A stretch of DNA of 64,000 nt, from NCBI GenBank assembly GCA_022837485.1, contig JALHHH010000012.1, forward strand, positions 13,325-77,324, read 5' to 3'. A program made the position numbers and the translations under genes. Below the pieces are notes generated by a model. The model did not search any database and was not told the DNA's origin. It saw only the letters and a list, made by a program, of their open reading frames with translations. Positions 37,505 to 46,486 of the stretch are shown one piece after another. This DNA is from Bacteroidales bacterium (GTDB lineage Bacteria; Bacteroidota; Bacteroidia; Bacteroidales; Lentimicrobiaceae). The first letter of the stretch is position 1. The number at the start of each line of letters is the position of its first letter.

Positions 37505-37535
37505 TGCATTCTGTTTCCCGGAAAGGGAAAATGCA
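37505..37535. terminator. Hairpin between convergent genes
   Basis: Nested complementary arms (TGCAT/ATGCA at 37505-37509 and 37531-37535; TTTCCC/GGGAAA at 37514-37519 and 37525-37530) form a bulged stem-loop between the convergent transglutaminase-like and NCS2 genes. It lacks a T tract, so it is only a possible terminator. Confidence 0.35.
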
Positions 37536-37584
37536 TACGGTACTCGCAGATAATTTTAACTGCGGAATCTGCAGCAGAATTCAT

Positions 37585-38874
37585 TTAAGCTTCGCGATTG
37601 ATAAGCCTGGCCTTATCGAGCAGGTAAAAAATCAGCGACATAAGTACCCCGGCGATGGCAGCCAGAGCCATCCCCTTAAGCTGAACCGAGCCGATGTTGA
37701 TGGCTGCATCGCCCACCCCAAGGATAAAGGTAACCGCTCCGGGAACCATATGCCGGTTTTTGCTGAAATCAACCTTCTGTTCCACAAACATTCGGAATCC
37801 CTGAACGGCAATAACTCCGTATAGTAAAATGGTAATGCCTCCCATTACCGGCACCGGGATGGTTGAAATGGCGGCCGATACCTTCCCGATAAGGGCAAAA
37901 CATATGGCCAGCACAGCGGCACCCCGGATTACCCATACGGAATATACCCGGGTAATTGCCATCACCCCGATGTTCTCTCCGTAGGTAGTATTGGGCGGCG
38001 ATCCGGCAAAACCCGACAGCAGATTGCTGATGCCGTCGCCAAGCAGCGAGCGGTGCAATCCGGGGTCTTTCATCAGATCGGACTCCGTGATCCTTCCGGT
38101 CACGATCAGGTGGCTGATGTGTTCAGCCAGCACTACGATGCATGCCGGTGCTATGATTATAATCGCATTCAGGTCGAACACCGGTGCATGAAACTGCGGA
38201 AGGGCAAACCATGGCGCATTGGCAATTACACCGGTATCGACCATTCCGGTAAAGAGGGCGGTAAGGTAACCGGTAACAACGGCAAAGAGGATAGGAATCA
38301 CCTGCATAAAGCCTCTGAACATCATGGTTCCGAAGATTCCGGTGAGAAGGGTAACCATACTCACCAGCAACACATCGGCCGAAGGAGTATAAGTCTGCAC
38401 AACTTCACCAACGGGAGTAGAAGGAGGTGCCAGCCCGGCCTGCATAGCTGCTACCGGAGCCAGCTCAAGTCCGATAATGGCTACTACGGCTCCCATAACA
38501 GCCGGAGGCATCACCACATCAATCCAGCCGATGCCGTAGCGTTTGACAACAAACGACATGGCGATAAAGAACAATCCGAAGAAGATGAATCCCGACTGTG
38601 CATTGTTAAAACCGCCGTAACTCGCTATAATGAGCATGGTCGGGGCAATAAAGGCAAAACTTGATCCCAGGTAAGCCGGAATACCGCCCCTGGTAACCCA
38701 GGCATAAATAAGGGTTCCGATGCCGTTCATAAACAATGCAATGGCCGGATCCACTCCCAGAAGTACGGGAACCAGGATGGTGGCACCAAACATGGCGGTA
38801 AGATGCTGCAGACTCAGCGGCAGACTTTCGGCTAAGGGCATCTTCTCGCGGATGCCTACAATTCGCTTGCTCAT
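37585..38874 (-). CDS. NCS2-family nucleobase permease (uracil/xanthine type)
   Basis: A 429-residue inner-membrane transporter with about 14 hydrophobic segments. It carries the NCS2 signature 'FAGSPPNTTYGENIGVMA' and the opening 'LSLQHLTAMFGATILVPVLLG', closest to UraA-type uracil:H+ symporters. It imports a nucleobase for salvage. The ATG at 38874 is preferred over the in-frame upstream start at 38910, because the family N-terminus starts near 'MSKRIVGIREKMPL'. No purine or pyrimidine enzyme gene is adjacent, so uracil versus xanthine cannot be settled from context. Confidence 0.92.
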   Translation of the reverse strand: MSKRIVGIREKMPLAESLPLSLQHLTAMFGATILVPVLLGVDPAIALFMNGIGTLIYAWVTRGGIPAYLGSSFAFIAPTMLIIASYGGFNNAQSGFIFFGLFFIAMSFVVKRYGIGWIDVVMPPAVMGAVVAIIGLELAPVAAMQAGLAPPSTPVGEVVQTYTPSADVLLVSMVTLLTGIFGTMMFRGFMQVIPILFAVVTGYLTALFTGMVDTGVIANAPWFALPQFHAPVFDLNAIIIIAPACIVVLAEHISHLIVTGRITESDLMKDPGLHRSLLGDGISNLLSGFAGSPPNTTYGENIGVMAITRVYSVWVIRGAAVLAICFALIGKVSAAISTIPVPVMGGITILLYGVIAVQGFRMFVEQKVDFSKNRHMVPGAVTFILGVGDAAINIGSVQLKGMALAAIAGVLMSLIFYLLDKARLINREA

Positions 38875-39064
38875 CGTTCGATTTTTTACGGGTGATTTTG
38901 ATGGCAGCAATTTAACGCAGTATTGCCAAATACCGGTTCGGTATATATGCGGTTTTCCCGATGTGTTTTCAACAACTTATTGACAATCCATACCCATCAT
39001 GCAGGGGAAATGACCGGCATCCGAAAATTCAGAAACGGCAGGAAAAAGGTTCTTGCAAACAGAA

Positions 39065-39544
39065 TCAGAATCCAACAGCAATATGAATTCCTGCACCCAG
39101 GTGATAATCCCGGGTATCGAAGCCGGCACTAAGAACCGGACCAATGTGCAGAGGCCCGACGGGGAATTCATACAATAATTCCATATGAGTGGCAAAACGG
39201 AACTCACCCGGATGTTCATCCTCAAACGCCAGACCCGGAGCCAGATTTATACTGAAATGTCCGAAAGGCCTGTACGTACCGGCAAAGCCAAACCAGTTAT
39301 GTCCGTGTTCGTCAAAAATCCGTTCATACCCGGCTCCAATTCCGAAACGCCCGGTGCCAGGGCGGTATATGTAATGCAGGTGCAGGGCATATGCCCGTTC
39401 GTCTTCCCCCGGAAACCAGGCAAGGGAGTTAACAACACCAAGTTCGTGCCGGTAGTCGTGATGATGGTTGTGCTTTCCCGGTTCGGGATCGCCTTCTTCA
39501 CGGGCAATAAGCAGGACAGAGAAAAACAGGGAAGAAAAGAGCAA
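39065..39544 (-). CDS. Small outer-membrane beta-barrel-like protein, start uncertain
   Basis: A 159-residue protein whose strands alternate polar and aromatic/hydrophobic residues ('FGIGAGYERIF', 'FGFAGTYRPF') and which ends 'GAGIHIAVGF' with a terminal Phe, as in outer-membrane barrels. It is rich in His ('KHNHHHDYRHE'). No ATG begins the frame: the only usual start is TTG at 39544. Upstream in-frame codons to a stop read 'FWVSKTFL', which would complete a signal peptide if an ATG had existed. It may use TTG, or be a gene that lost its start. I do not recognise a named family. Confidence 0.6.
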   Translation of the reverse strand: MLFSSLFFSVLLIAREEGDPEPGKHNHHHDYRHELGVVNSLAWFPGEDERAYALHLHYIYRPGTGRFGIGAGYERIFDEHGHNWFGFAGTYRPFGHFSINLAPGLAFEDEHPGEFRFATHMELLYEFPVGPLHIGPVLSAGFDTRDYHLGAGIHIAVGF

Positions 39545-39664
39545 CAGAAAGGTTTTACTAACCCAAAATGATTATTTCTAAAGGAACTTTATCGGAAATC
39601 TGTGGCTGCAAATGACTTTGGAAGAATCAAAACCGCATACCCCCGGGATATACTGCCTTCATAC

Positions 39665-40741
39665 TTATGGATTATTTTTATTTTTCAGATTCTTCTTCTG
39701 ATAGTCCTTCAGAATTTTTCCGAAAATCCGTTCTTTTCGTTTACGCTCTTCGGCCGACGATTCGAAATGTTCTTTTTCCTTCTCCAGTTTCAAATAATTG
39801 TCGTAGCTGTCCCGGTCGAGATCTCCCCTCTCCAGGGCTTCGGTTACGGCACAGCCGGTTTCCGAGGTATGGGTGCAATCTTTGAATCTGCACTTCCGCG
39901 ACAGGCTGGCAATGTTTCCGAATACCGATTCTATCCCTGTCCCGTCTTCCGCAATTCCAACTTCGCGCATGCCCGGGTTATCGATTAGGAAAGCTCCTTT
40001 TTCAAGGGCGATGAGTTCGCGGTGGGTGGTAACGTGCTTCCCCCTGCCCGCAGCTTTTCCGATGGCATCCGTACGCATTAGGTCCTTCCCCAAAAGGGTA
40101 TTGACAAGGGTGGACTTGCCGGCTCCCGATGAGCCGAGCATGCAGCACGTAGTTCCGGGACGCAGGTACTCCTGCAACGCTGCATACCCTTCACGGGTTT
40201 GATTGCTCAGGAGAATAAGCGGAATACCGGGAATCCTCTGTTCTGTTCTCTGCTTCAGCAACTCAGCTTCTTCCTGTGTAACAAGGTCGGTTTTGGTAAG
40301 TACGATCACCGGTTCTATTCCGGCTGTTCTGCATAAGGTGAGATACCGTTCCAGTCGGTTTGGGCTGAAATCGCGGTCTACTGCCTGCAGCAGCAAGGCG
40401 TAATCGATGTTTGCAGCAATCACCTGTATTCCGGATGCCTGCCCTGCGGCCCTGCGTTTCAGCAATGAACTTCGCGGAAATATGGCATGAATGATACCCA
40501 ATCCCCCCTCGTAAACCATAAGAGCCACCCAGTCGCCAACCGCCGGAAAATTTTCCGCGCTGCGGGCGGCAAACCGCATGTTGCCGGTGATTTCAGCATC
40601 CAGCTCCCCATCAGCCGTATGCACCACGTACCGCTCACGGTGGGCTGCCACCACCCTTCCCGGGATGAGATCGCCGGACAAATTTTCGATGCGGAATCTC
40701 TCCATCGCATCCGTATAACCAGGCAGCATGTTAGTCTTCAT
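39665..40741 (-). CDS. rsgA: Ribosome small-subunit-dependent GTPase A
   Basis: A 358-residue circularly permuted GTPase. It has an N-terminal OB fold, then G4 'LTKTDLV', G1 P-loop 'GSSGAGKSTLVN', G3 'DNPGMRE' and a zinc-binding 'CRFKDCTHTSETGC' domain. RsgA assists late maturation of the 30S subunit. The C-terminus after the zinc domain is unusually Lys/Glu-rich ('EERKRKERIFGKILKDYQKK'). The first ATG at 40741 gives a few residues before the family start, and an internal ATG about 12 codons later is possible. Confidence 0.95.
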   Translation of the reverse strand: MKTNMLPGYTDAMERFRIENLSGDLIPGRVVAAHRERYVVHTADGELDAEITGNMRFAARSAENFPAVGDWVALMVYEGGLGIIHAIFPRSSLLKRRAAGQASGIQVIAANIDYALLLQAVDRDFSPNRLERYLTLCRTAGIEPVIVLTKTDLVTQEEAELLKQRTEQRIPGIPLILLSNQTREGYAALQEYLRPGTTCCMLGSSGAGKSTLVNTLLGKDLMRTDAIGKAAGRGKHVTTHRELIALEKGAFLIDNPGMREVGIAEDGTGIESVFGNIASLSRKCRFKDCTHTSETGCAVTEALERGDLDRDSYDNYLKLEKEKEHFESSAEERKRKERIFGKILKDYQKKNLKNKNNP

Positions 40742-40829
40742 ACAGAAATGTTAACTGGTTTTTAATAAAATTATATTCTGCTGGCAGCCGGTTATAAATT
40801 AATATGCATGCTTCGGTACTTTTTTCGCT

Positions 40830-41587
40830 TTATATCCATCCCACATCCTTCAGCCTCTGTATAAAAGCAACCGAAGGTTCAAGCACTTCCACGGGCGATT
40901 CTTTGTGGGGCGTATGCCCTGCACCCGGAATAATTATACCCGCTGTACTTCCTTTGATATGATCCAAAATTGTACGAACCTGCTCTTCGGTACCGTATTC
41001 GTCGTTTTTACCCTGAATTGCCAGAAGAGGACACACGATGCCGGGCAAAAAATGTGTAATGTCCCAGCTCAGGAATTCGCTGCCGGTCCAGGTTTCTGTC
41101 CACGCCTCGAACATCTCGTCTGTTTTATCTCCATGGTATTTTTTTAACCGTTTATCAAGGCCGGAATGCCGATAGCTCTCCCTTGTTTCCTTTATCCCGC
41201 GAATCGTAATATCTTCCACGAACACATGAGCGCCTTCGGTAATAACGCCGCCGATTTTTGCAGGATATTTTGACGCGGCAATCAGTGCAATGGAACCCCC
41301 GTCGCTGTGACCGAACAATATGGGATTCAGGATGCCGCAATACTCCAGAAGGCCATGCAGGATATCTGCTTCCTTTTCAAGATACGAATTATCGCGCCGG
41401 CCACCGGTAAACGGAATGGATTTACCGTAACCCTGACGGTCATAGATCATTACGTTACATTCCGTCAGCTTTCCCAGCCTTTGCGGGAAGTTGCGCCATA
41501 ATTCAATGCATCGATGTACGGCTTACCGGGAAAATCATCAAACCGATTTACTGCCAGCCCGCTGTATGGAAATTTCAATTCAGTCAT
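40830..41587 (-). pseudogene. Alpha/beta hydrolase disrupted by an internal frameshift
   Basis: Two frames together make one hydrolase. From the ATG at 41587 the first reads 'MTELKFPYSGLAVNRFDDFPGKPYI' in family style (quoted in part) and then hits a stop at 41465. A second frame picks up at 'CIELWRNFPQRLGKL' and continues through 'MIYDRQGYGKS' (ATG at 41450) to the end at 40830. The nucleophile elbow 'GHSDGGS', acid 'GKNDEYG' and 'GAGHTPHKES' His are all in the second part. The strand and oxyanion-hole loop that should join the parts ('VFLHxxLG' type) is missing, so a short deletion with phase change near 41505-41518 is likely. The 206-residue remainder is unlikely to be a complete enzyme. 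Confidence 0.7.
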
Positions 41588-41658
41588 TGTGCAACGCGAT
41601 GTTGAAACTGCAAGCTTATGTACCCCTTACAAACCTTGTGTTTACTGAATTGACCGCT

Positions 41659-42570
41659 TCAGGGATTAACGATCAGCTTCTGATGAAACGTCCGGCCTTT
41701 ATTGTCCGTCATCGTAAGTATATACAATCCCGCAGGCAGTTTCCCTGTGAATGAATTCGGCTGATTCCCGGTATTTTGGGTGCAAACCGTATTCCCGGCC
41801 AGATCGGTAATCCGGAGTTCACGAATGGTAAAGGGTCCCGAAATATCCACGGTGAAAGGACCGGATGCGGGATTGGGGTAGATTCGGAATACCGGGGATG
41901 CCTTTTCGGGTTCATAAACGGAGGTAAGGAGCGGGCATCCGGTGACCGGGTCAGGATACTGAACCTCTCCCTGCAGCGAATAACAGTCGAGCGAATACCC
42001 GGGCATGTCGGTCCTACAACCCGGAGAGGCTTCCACCAGGCCAAAAGTTGAGCCAATGCCTTCGATAAGGTAAATCTCATAGCAGCTGTTTATCAGCCAG
42101 CGTTTGCAAAACTGGTCTCCAACCAAAACGGAATCTATGGAAATTACCGTATCGGGCGTATCAATTTCCCGCTGAAGGTATCCTCTTACGGTGTCGCCGG
42201 CTTCGAGGGTAAAATCATAGAGCAGCACTTCTCCGTTCGAACCGGGAGGCACGATAAACACTTTCCTCAGACCCGTATCCTGTCGTATGGCTCCCGCATA
42301 TCCCGGAAAAATGGACTGTGTACAGCCTCCCGATCCCGAGAAATACACATAGGGAATCCGGAGGCTGCTATACGTAAAGTCGCCAATTACCGTATCGGCA
42401 CCGAAGGTTATGGAATAGCTTTCCGTTGAAAATCCTCCCATAAAACACATCCCCTGGAAGCGTTCGAAATTCCACCATGCATTGTCTTCCGGGAAGGAAT
42501 GGTAATTCCGGTTCTGTGCTGAAGCGTGCATAGCCAGCAGCACCGCTGTTATGAAGATAAGTTTTCTCAT
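41659..42570 (-). CDS. T9SS-exported protein of unknown function
   Basis: A 303-residue secreted protein with a signal peptide ending 'LLAMHASAQ'. The middle (about 25-215) is a beta-rich region with paired Cys residues, for example in 'GGCTQSIFPG', 'DQFCKRW' and 'NSCYEIYL'; it belongs to no named domain I recognise. The last ~80 residues ('FRIYPNPASGPF' to 'KLIVNP') are a type A T9SS sorting domain, so the protein is exported or surface-attached. The ATG at 42570 is preferred over 42582 because it directly starts a clean signal peptide. A -7 element lies 75 bases upstream. Confidence 0.8.
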   Translation of the reverse strand: MRKLIFITAVLLAMHASAQNRNYHSFPEDNAWWNFERFQGMCFMGGFSTESYSITFGADTVIGDFTYSSLRIPYVYFSGSGGCTQSIFPGYAGAIRQDTGLRKVFIVPPGSNGEVLLYDFTLEAGDTVRGYLQREIDTPDTVISIDSVLVGDQFCKRWLINSCYEIYLIEGIGSTFGLVEASPGCRTDMPGYSLDCYSLQGEVQYPDPVTGCPLLTSVYEPEKASPVFRIYPNPASGPFTVDISGPFTIRELRITDLAGNTVCTQNTGNQPNSFTGKLPAGLYILTMTDNKGRTFHQKLIVNP

Positions 42571-42644
42571 AAAATTATACAATCCGGTTTGAACTTAAGG
42601 ACGATAAACATCAATGCCTGAAAAACATCCCGTTTACCGTATCT

Positions 42645-42652
42645 CAAAGTTA
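42645..42652 (-). promoter_or_regulatory. -7 promoter element TAACTTTG (minus strand)
   Basis: A perfect TAnnTTTG match on the minus strand upstream of the T9SS protein start at 42570. Confidence 0.5.
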
Positions 42653-42762
42653 GTAAAAAACTGCAGGCCGGAGCAGTTGCATACATTGTACCTGTTCCCG
42701 ATTGCAGAAAAATTTACCGGATACGGCTGGAATAAATCCGCACCTGCCTGTCTCAGCAAAAA

Positions 42763-43863
42763 CTACTTCGCTGCAGGCGCCGGGGCATTCCGGATTTTGA
42801 TCTTGTCGTCCTTTGTCAACCCTTCCAGTACTTCCACATTCAATCCGTCGCTGAGGCCGGTTTTTATAAGCTGTTTGCGGAACGTTTGCGGGGATGTTTC
42901 AATCTCAACCCAGGCGGAATCGCCATCGTAAACGACCAGGCTTTCCTGAACTGCCAGCACGCTGTCGCGGCTTTCCAGTACAATATCGGCATTGGCGCTA
43001 TACCCGGCGCGGATAAATAGGTTTTCTTTCAGGGAAACGGCAGCGCGGATCTCAAACTGTATAGCACCGTTTTCCTCCACTCCTTTCGGGGAGATGTGCT
43101 CCAGGCTGGCGGTAAACCGCTCTGCATCAATGGCTCCGACGGTAAGGATCAGTTCCATCCCTTCGTGGAGTTTTCCGACTTCCGACTCATCCACTTTACC
43201 TTTGAAAATCATCTCACCCATATCGGCAACCGTAGCAATGGTGGTGCCATCGTTAAAGGTGTTGCTTTCAATCACCGAGTTGCCCACCTCAACGGGTACG
43301 GTAAGAACCATGCCGGCGATGGTGGAGCGGATAATGGTATTGCTGGCGGATCCGGCATTCTTCGTGATACCTTCGCGTATAAGCTGAAGGTTGTTCTCAG
43401 CCGATTCCACATCCTGACGGGCAGTTTTCAAAGCCACATCATAGGTCTGAAGTTCGGCTTCGGCTATCACTTTGCTTTCGAACAGCGATTTTTGCCTGTC
43501 GTAGTTTTTCCGGGCATCGTCAAGCGAGATTCTGGCACGGTTAAGTCTCGATTCGGCTTCATTCAGGCTGATCATATTGGGTATGATCCTCACTTTGGCG
43601 ATCATATCGCCTATTTTAACCTTTTCGCCCGGTTCAACATAGAGCTCGGCAATTATGCCTGAAATCTGCGGTTTTATTTCTATCTCCTTACGCGGCACTA
43701 CCTTACCCGTAGCCACGGTTTTCCTGACGATATCGGTAACCGATGCAACCGATGTTTCATATATTACCGGCTTAGCCTGCGATTTGCGGTAAAGATAAAC
43801 GATGGTGCCTGCAAATACCACCAGAATTACCAGGCCGAGAAGGATTTTAAGGATCTTTTTCAT
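42763..43863 (-). CDS. Periplasmic adaptor (membrane fusion protein, MacA/HlyD-like)
   Basis: A 366-residue protein anchored by one N-terminal helix (residues 5-24). It has the biotinyl-lipoyl-like half 'KPQISGIIAELYVEPGEKV', a long helical hairpin (about 95-165, 'RLNRARISLDDARKNYDRQ'), the returning lipoyl half and beta-barrel/MP domains. Adaptors of this type bridge an inner-membrane ABC exporter to a TolC-like outer-membrane channel. It is the last gene of a four-gene operon with two permeases and an ATPase. No TolC homologue is encoded in the window. Confidence 0.9.
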   Translation of the reverse strand: MKKILKILLGLVILVVFAGTIVYLYRKSQAKPVIYETSVASVTDIVRKTVATGKVVPRKEIEIKPQISGIIAELYVEPGEKVKIGDMIAKVRIIPNMISLNEAESRLNRARISLDDARKNYDRQKSLFESKVIAEAELQTYDVALKTARQDVESAENNLQLIREGITKNAGSASNTIIRSTIAGMVLTVPVEVGNSVIESNTFNDGTTIATVADMGEMIFKGKVDESEVGKLHEGMELILTVGAIDAERFTASLEHISPKGVEENGAIQFEIRAAVSLKENLFIRAGYSANADIVLESRDSVLAVQESLVVYDGDSAWVEIETSPQTFRKQLIKTGLSDGLNVEVLEGLTKDDKIKIRNAPAPAAK

Positions 43864-43896
43864 TGTATGCTATATTAGAGAGTTAAGGCTTTTGAT

Positions 43897-45162
43897 TTAT
43901 TCATACCTGAGGGCATCTATGGGTTTTATGCTGACTGCCTTCCGGGCAGGGATCAATCCGGCTACCGCCCCTGAAATAATCAGGATCACCAGTGCAGAGA
44001 CGGCCATATTGAAATCTATATTCGGATTCTGAAACATATTCGAATCCCCGCCGCTGTTGATCAGGGCATAGTTCACCAGTTCAAGAATGCCTACGCCGGC
44101 AACCAGCCCGACATAACCTGCAAATGTGGTCAGGAAAACCGATTCGGTGATGATCTGCGTGATGATGTTGAGCGGGCTTGCGCCTATGGCCCTTTGTATC
44201 CCGATCTCTTTGGTACGTTCTTTCACAATTACCAGCATTATGTTGCTTATGCCAATCACCCCGGCAAGCAGGGTACCTATACCCACAATCCAGATCAGCC
44301 CGTTAATGCCGGCAAAAAGTCCGGTCATCTGGTTGTACTGCTTTTCCAGATTAAATGAGCCGATGGCCTGTGGATCTTCGGGCGAAACGGAGTGGCGTCT
44401 CCTGAGCAGTGCCGAGGCTTTTTCTTCGACGACCGAAGCCGGCACGCCGGGTTTTGAGGTAAAGGCAAACCAGCCGATAATATCGCCCCAGTTGTAAACC
44501 CTCTGAAAAGTGGTAAGAGGGATAAAAACGCTCTGCTCTTTATCGCCGCCGAAATTCACACCTGAGTTCTTCGGTTTAAAGACTCCGACAACCTGAAAGT
44601 AAATCCCTTGTATCTGAATGTATTGTCCGACAGCATTTTCGCCGGGAGCAAAAAGCACTTCATTTACTTTGTTCCCGATCACGGCAACCTTTCTTTTCTC
44701 TTTAATGTCGGCATGATTCAGGAAGCGCCCGTTATCAATCACTACCGGGTCAATAAGGTTCCATTCGGGATAGTCTCCCATTATTGAAAATGCTCCCGAT
44801 TTGGTGCCCCTCACTACGTTGTTGCCTCCGCGGAAGCCTCCGGTCTGCGTTCTGGGCGCCAGGTGTTCTATTTCAGGAATTTCGCGTCTGAGAGCCTCCA
44901 CATCGTCGGCCCTGAAATTGAAATTCCTCCCCCGCGGAAGTCCTTTGTAGGGAACGGTGGTCGGGCGGGTCCACATAAATACACTGTTGGTGGCAAAGTC
45001 GCCAAAGTCGCTGGTGATCCCGTTTCTGAGTCCATTGCCCGATCCAAGCATGATTATCAGCATGAATATACCCCAGAATACGCCAAATGCCGTGAAGAAG
45101 GTACGTAGCTTGTTCTTCTTCAGTGCACTGATTATTTCCTGCCAGCGATCAAGGTCAAACAT
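43897..45162 (-). CDS. MacB-like ABC transporter permease
   Basis: A 421-residue inner-membrane protein. It has one helix near residues 20-45, a large MacB-type periplasmic domain (about 50-275) and an FtsX domain with three helices, including the 'IMLVIVKERTKEIGIQRAIGASP' coupling region (shown in part) and the end 'PARKAVSIKPIDALRYE'. It is a separate subunit, unlike E. coli MacB where ATPase and permease are fused. It is 33 bases from the adaptor gene and 50 from the paired permease. The operon should form a mechanotransmission-type exporter of peptides, lipoproteins or toxic compounds; the substrate is unknown. Confidence 0.92.
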   Translation of the reverse strand: MFDLDRWQEIISALKKNKLRTFFTAFGVFWGIFMLIIMLGSGNGLRNGITSDFGDFATNSVFMWTRPTTVPYKGLPRGRNFNFRADDVEALRREIPEIEHLAPRTQTGGFRGGNNVVRGTKSGAFSIMGDYPEWNLIDPVVIDNGRFLNHADIKEKRKVAVIGNKVNEVLFAPGENAVGQYIQIQGIYFQVVGVFKPKNSGVNFGGDKEQSVFIPLTTFQRVYNWGDIIGWFAFTSKPGVPASVVEEKASALLRRRHSVSPEDPQAIGSFNLEKQYNQMTGLFAGINGLIWIVGIGTLLAGVIGISNIMLVIVKERTKEIGIQRAIGASPLNIITQIITESVFLTTFAGYVGLVAGVGILELVNYALINSGGDSNMFQNPNIDFNMAVSALVILIISGAVAGLIPARKAVSIKPIDALRYE

Positions 45163-45212
45163 TGTGTTGGAGTCTTATAGTTGCTTCGTAATGTAAATTC
45201 GCGGAATTATTA

Positions 45213-46445
45213 CTATTCATCCCTCAGTGCTTCAATGGGTTTGATGGCAGCTGCTTTACGGGCCGGGATAAATCCTGCCAGTGCCCCGCTCAGTACAAGC
45301 AATATAAGTGCATAGATGGCAATCCTCAGATCCACCGAAGGCTGGGTAAAGAACTCCGATTCTATTTTGCTTCCGACGGTCTCCAGCACCACAACGCCGA
45401 GCACCAGTCCGAAATATCCTGCAAAGGAGGTAATCAGCACCGCTTCCTGAAGCACCAGGCTCACGATGCTCCATGGCGTTGCCCCCATGGCTTTGCGGAT
45501 TCCGATCTCTTTGGTCCGGTCTTTCACCACAATCATCATTATGTTGCTTACCCCGACAATACCGGCAATGATGGTTCCGAAGCCGATCACCCAGATAAAC
45601 ATCCGGATACTGGAAAAAAGCCGGATAAACTTCTGAAATTCTTCCAGACTGTTCCAGGTAAAAATAGCCCGCGGGTCGGCAGGATCGAATTTGTGGAGGG
45701 CAGCCAGCTTTGACCGCACTTCCTGCTCAATCTGTTTGCTTTCGTCCACCGAAGCATCCCCAACGGTAAGGGCAATGGTATTGATCCGGTTGTCGCCCGA
45801 AAATACCCTCTGTGCCGTTGAAATGGGCAGGTATACCGTTTGCATGTTGTCGTCGCGGTTATCCTCATCGGTAAACAATCCCACCACTTTAAACGGAACT
45901 CCGTTTACGCTGATGTATTTGCCCATGGGATCTTCCCCCTTGAAGAGAGCCTCTTCCACCTGGGTGCTGATTACGGTCACTTTTCGGAACTGACCGATAT
46001 CGGGATCGTTGATAAACCTCCCTTTGGTAATGGTGATTTTTTCTATGTGCGCATAATCGGGATAAACATTCCTCACGTTAAAGGAGCCGAATTGCTTTTT
46101 ATAGGATAGGGTGTTGCTTCCCCACATATTGTAGCGCGAAGAACTTTTGTCTATCCCCTTAACGGATTTTTTTACCGCGTCGTAATCTTCATTCACCAGC
46201 TGAATGTTACGCCCGGGTTTCATGCCCTTATACGGAAGGCTGGTCTGACCGCTCCAAACCCAGATGGTATTGGTGGCCGATGATTCAAACTGCCTGTTTA
46301 CCCCGTTTTGCAGTCCGTTCCCTGAACCCAGCAGTATCATCAGCATAAAAATACCCCAGGCTACGCTGAACCCGGTCAGGAATGTCCTGAGCTTGTTCTT
46401 CCTGATGGTGCTGAAGATCTCCTGCCATTTATCGGTGTCGAACAT
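45213..46445 (-). CDS. MacB-like ABC transporter permease (paralogue)
   Basis: A 410-residue protein with the same layout as its neighbour: first helix near 20-45, MacB periplasmic domain, FtsX domain with 'IMMIVVKDRTKEIGIRKAMG' and the end 'PARKAAAIKPIEALRDE'. The two permeases share opening and closing motifs but differ in the periplasmic domain, so they look like an old duplication that now forms a heterodimer. It lies between the ATPase and the second permease in the operon. Confidence 0.92.
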   Translation of the reverse strand: MFDTDKWQEIFSTIRKNKLRTFLTGFSVAWGIFMLMILLGSGNGLQNGVNRQFESSATNTIWVWSGQTSLPYKGMKPGRNIQLVNEDYDAVKKSVKGIDKSSSRYNMWGSNTLSYKKQFGSFNVRNVYPDYAHIEKITITKGRFINDPDIGQFRKVTVISTQVEEALFKGEDPMGKYISVNGVPFKVVGLFTDEDNRDDNMQTVYLPISTAQRVFSGDNRINTIALTVGDASVDESKQIEQEVRSKLAALHKFDPADPRAIFTWNSLEEFQKFIRLFSSIRMFIWVIGFGTIIAGIVGVSNIMMIVVKDRTKEIGIRKAMGATPWSIVSLVLQEAVLITSFAGYFGLVLGVVVLETVGSKIESEFFTQPSVDLRIAIYALILLVLSGALAGFIPARKAAAIKPIEALRDE

Positions 46446-46486
46446 AAGCGGATGCCAGTTTAGCGGTTTCTTTTCCGTATTTTTAA

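Noticed and set aside
38053..38664. 203-codon plus-strand frame opposite the NCS2 permease
   Set aside because: Composition is antisense-like (rich in His, Gln, Arg) and the permease frame is conserved.
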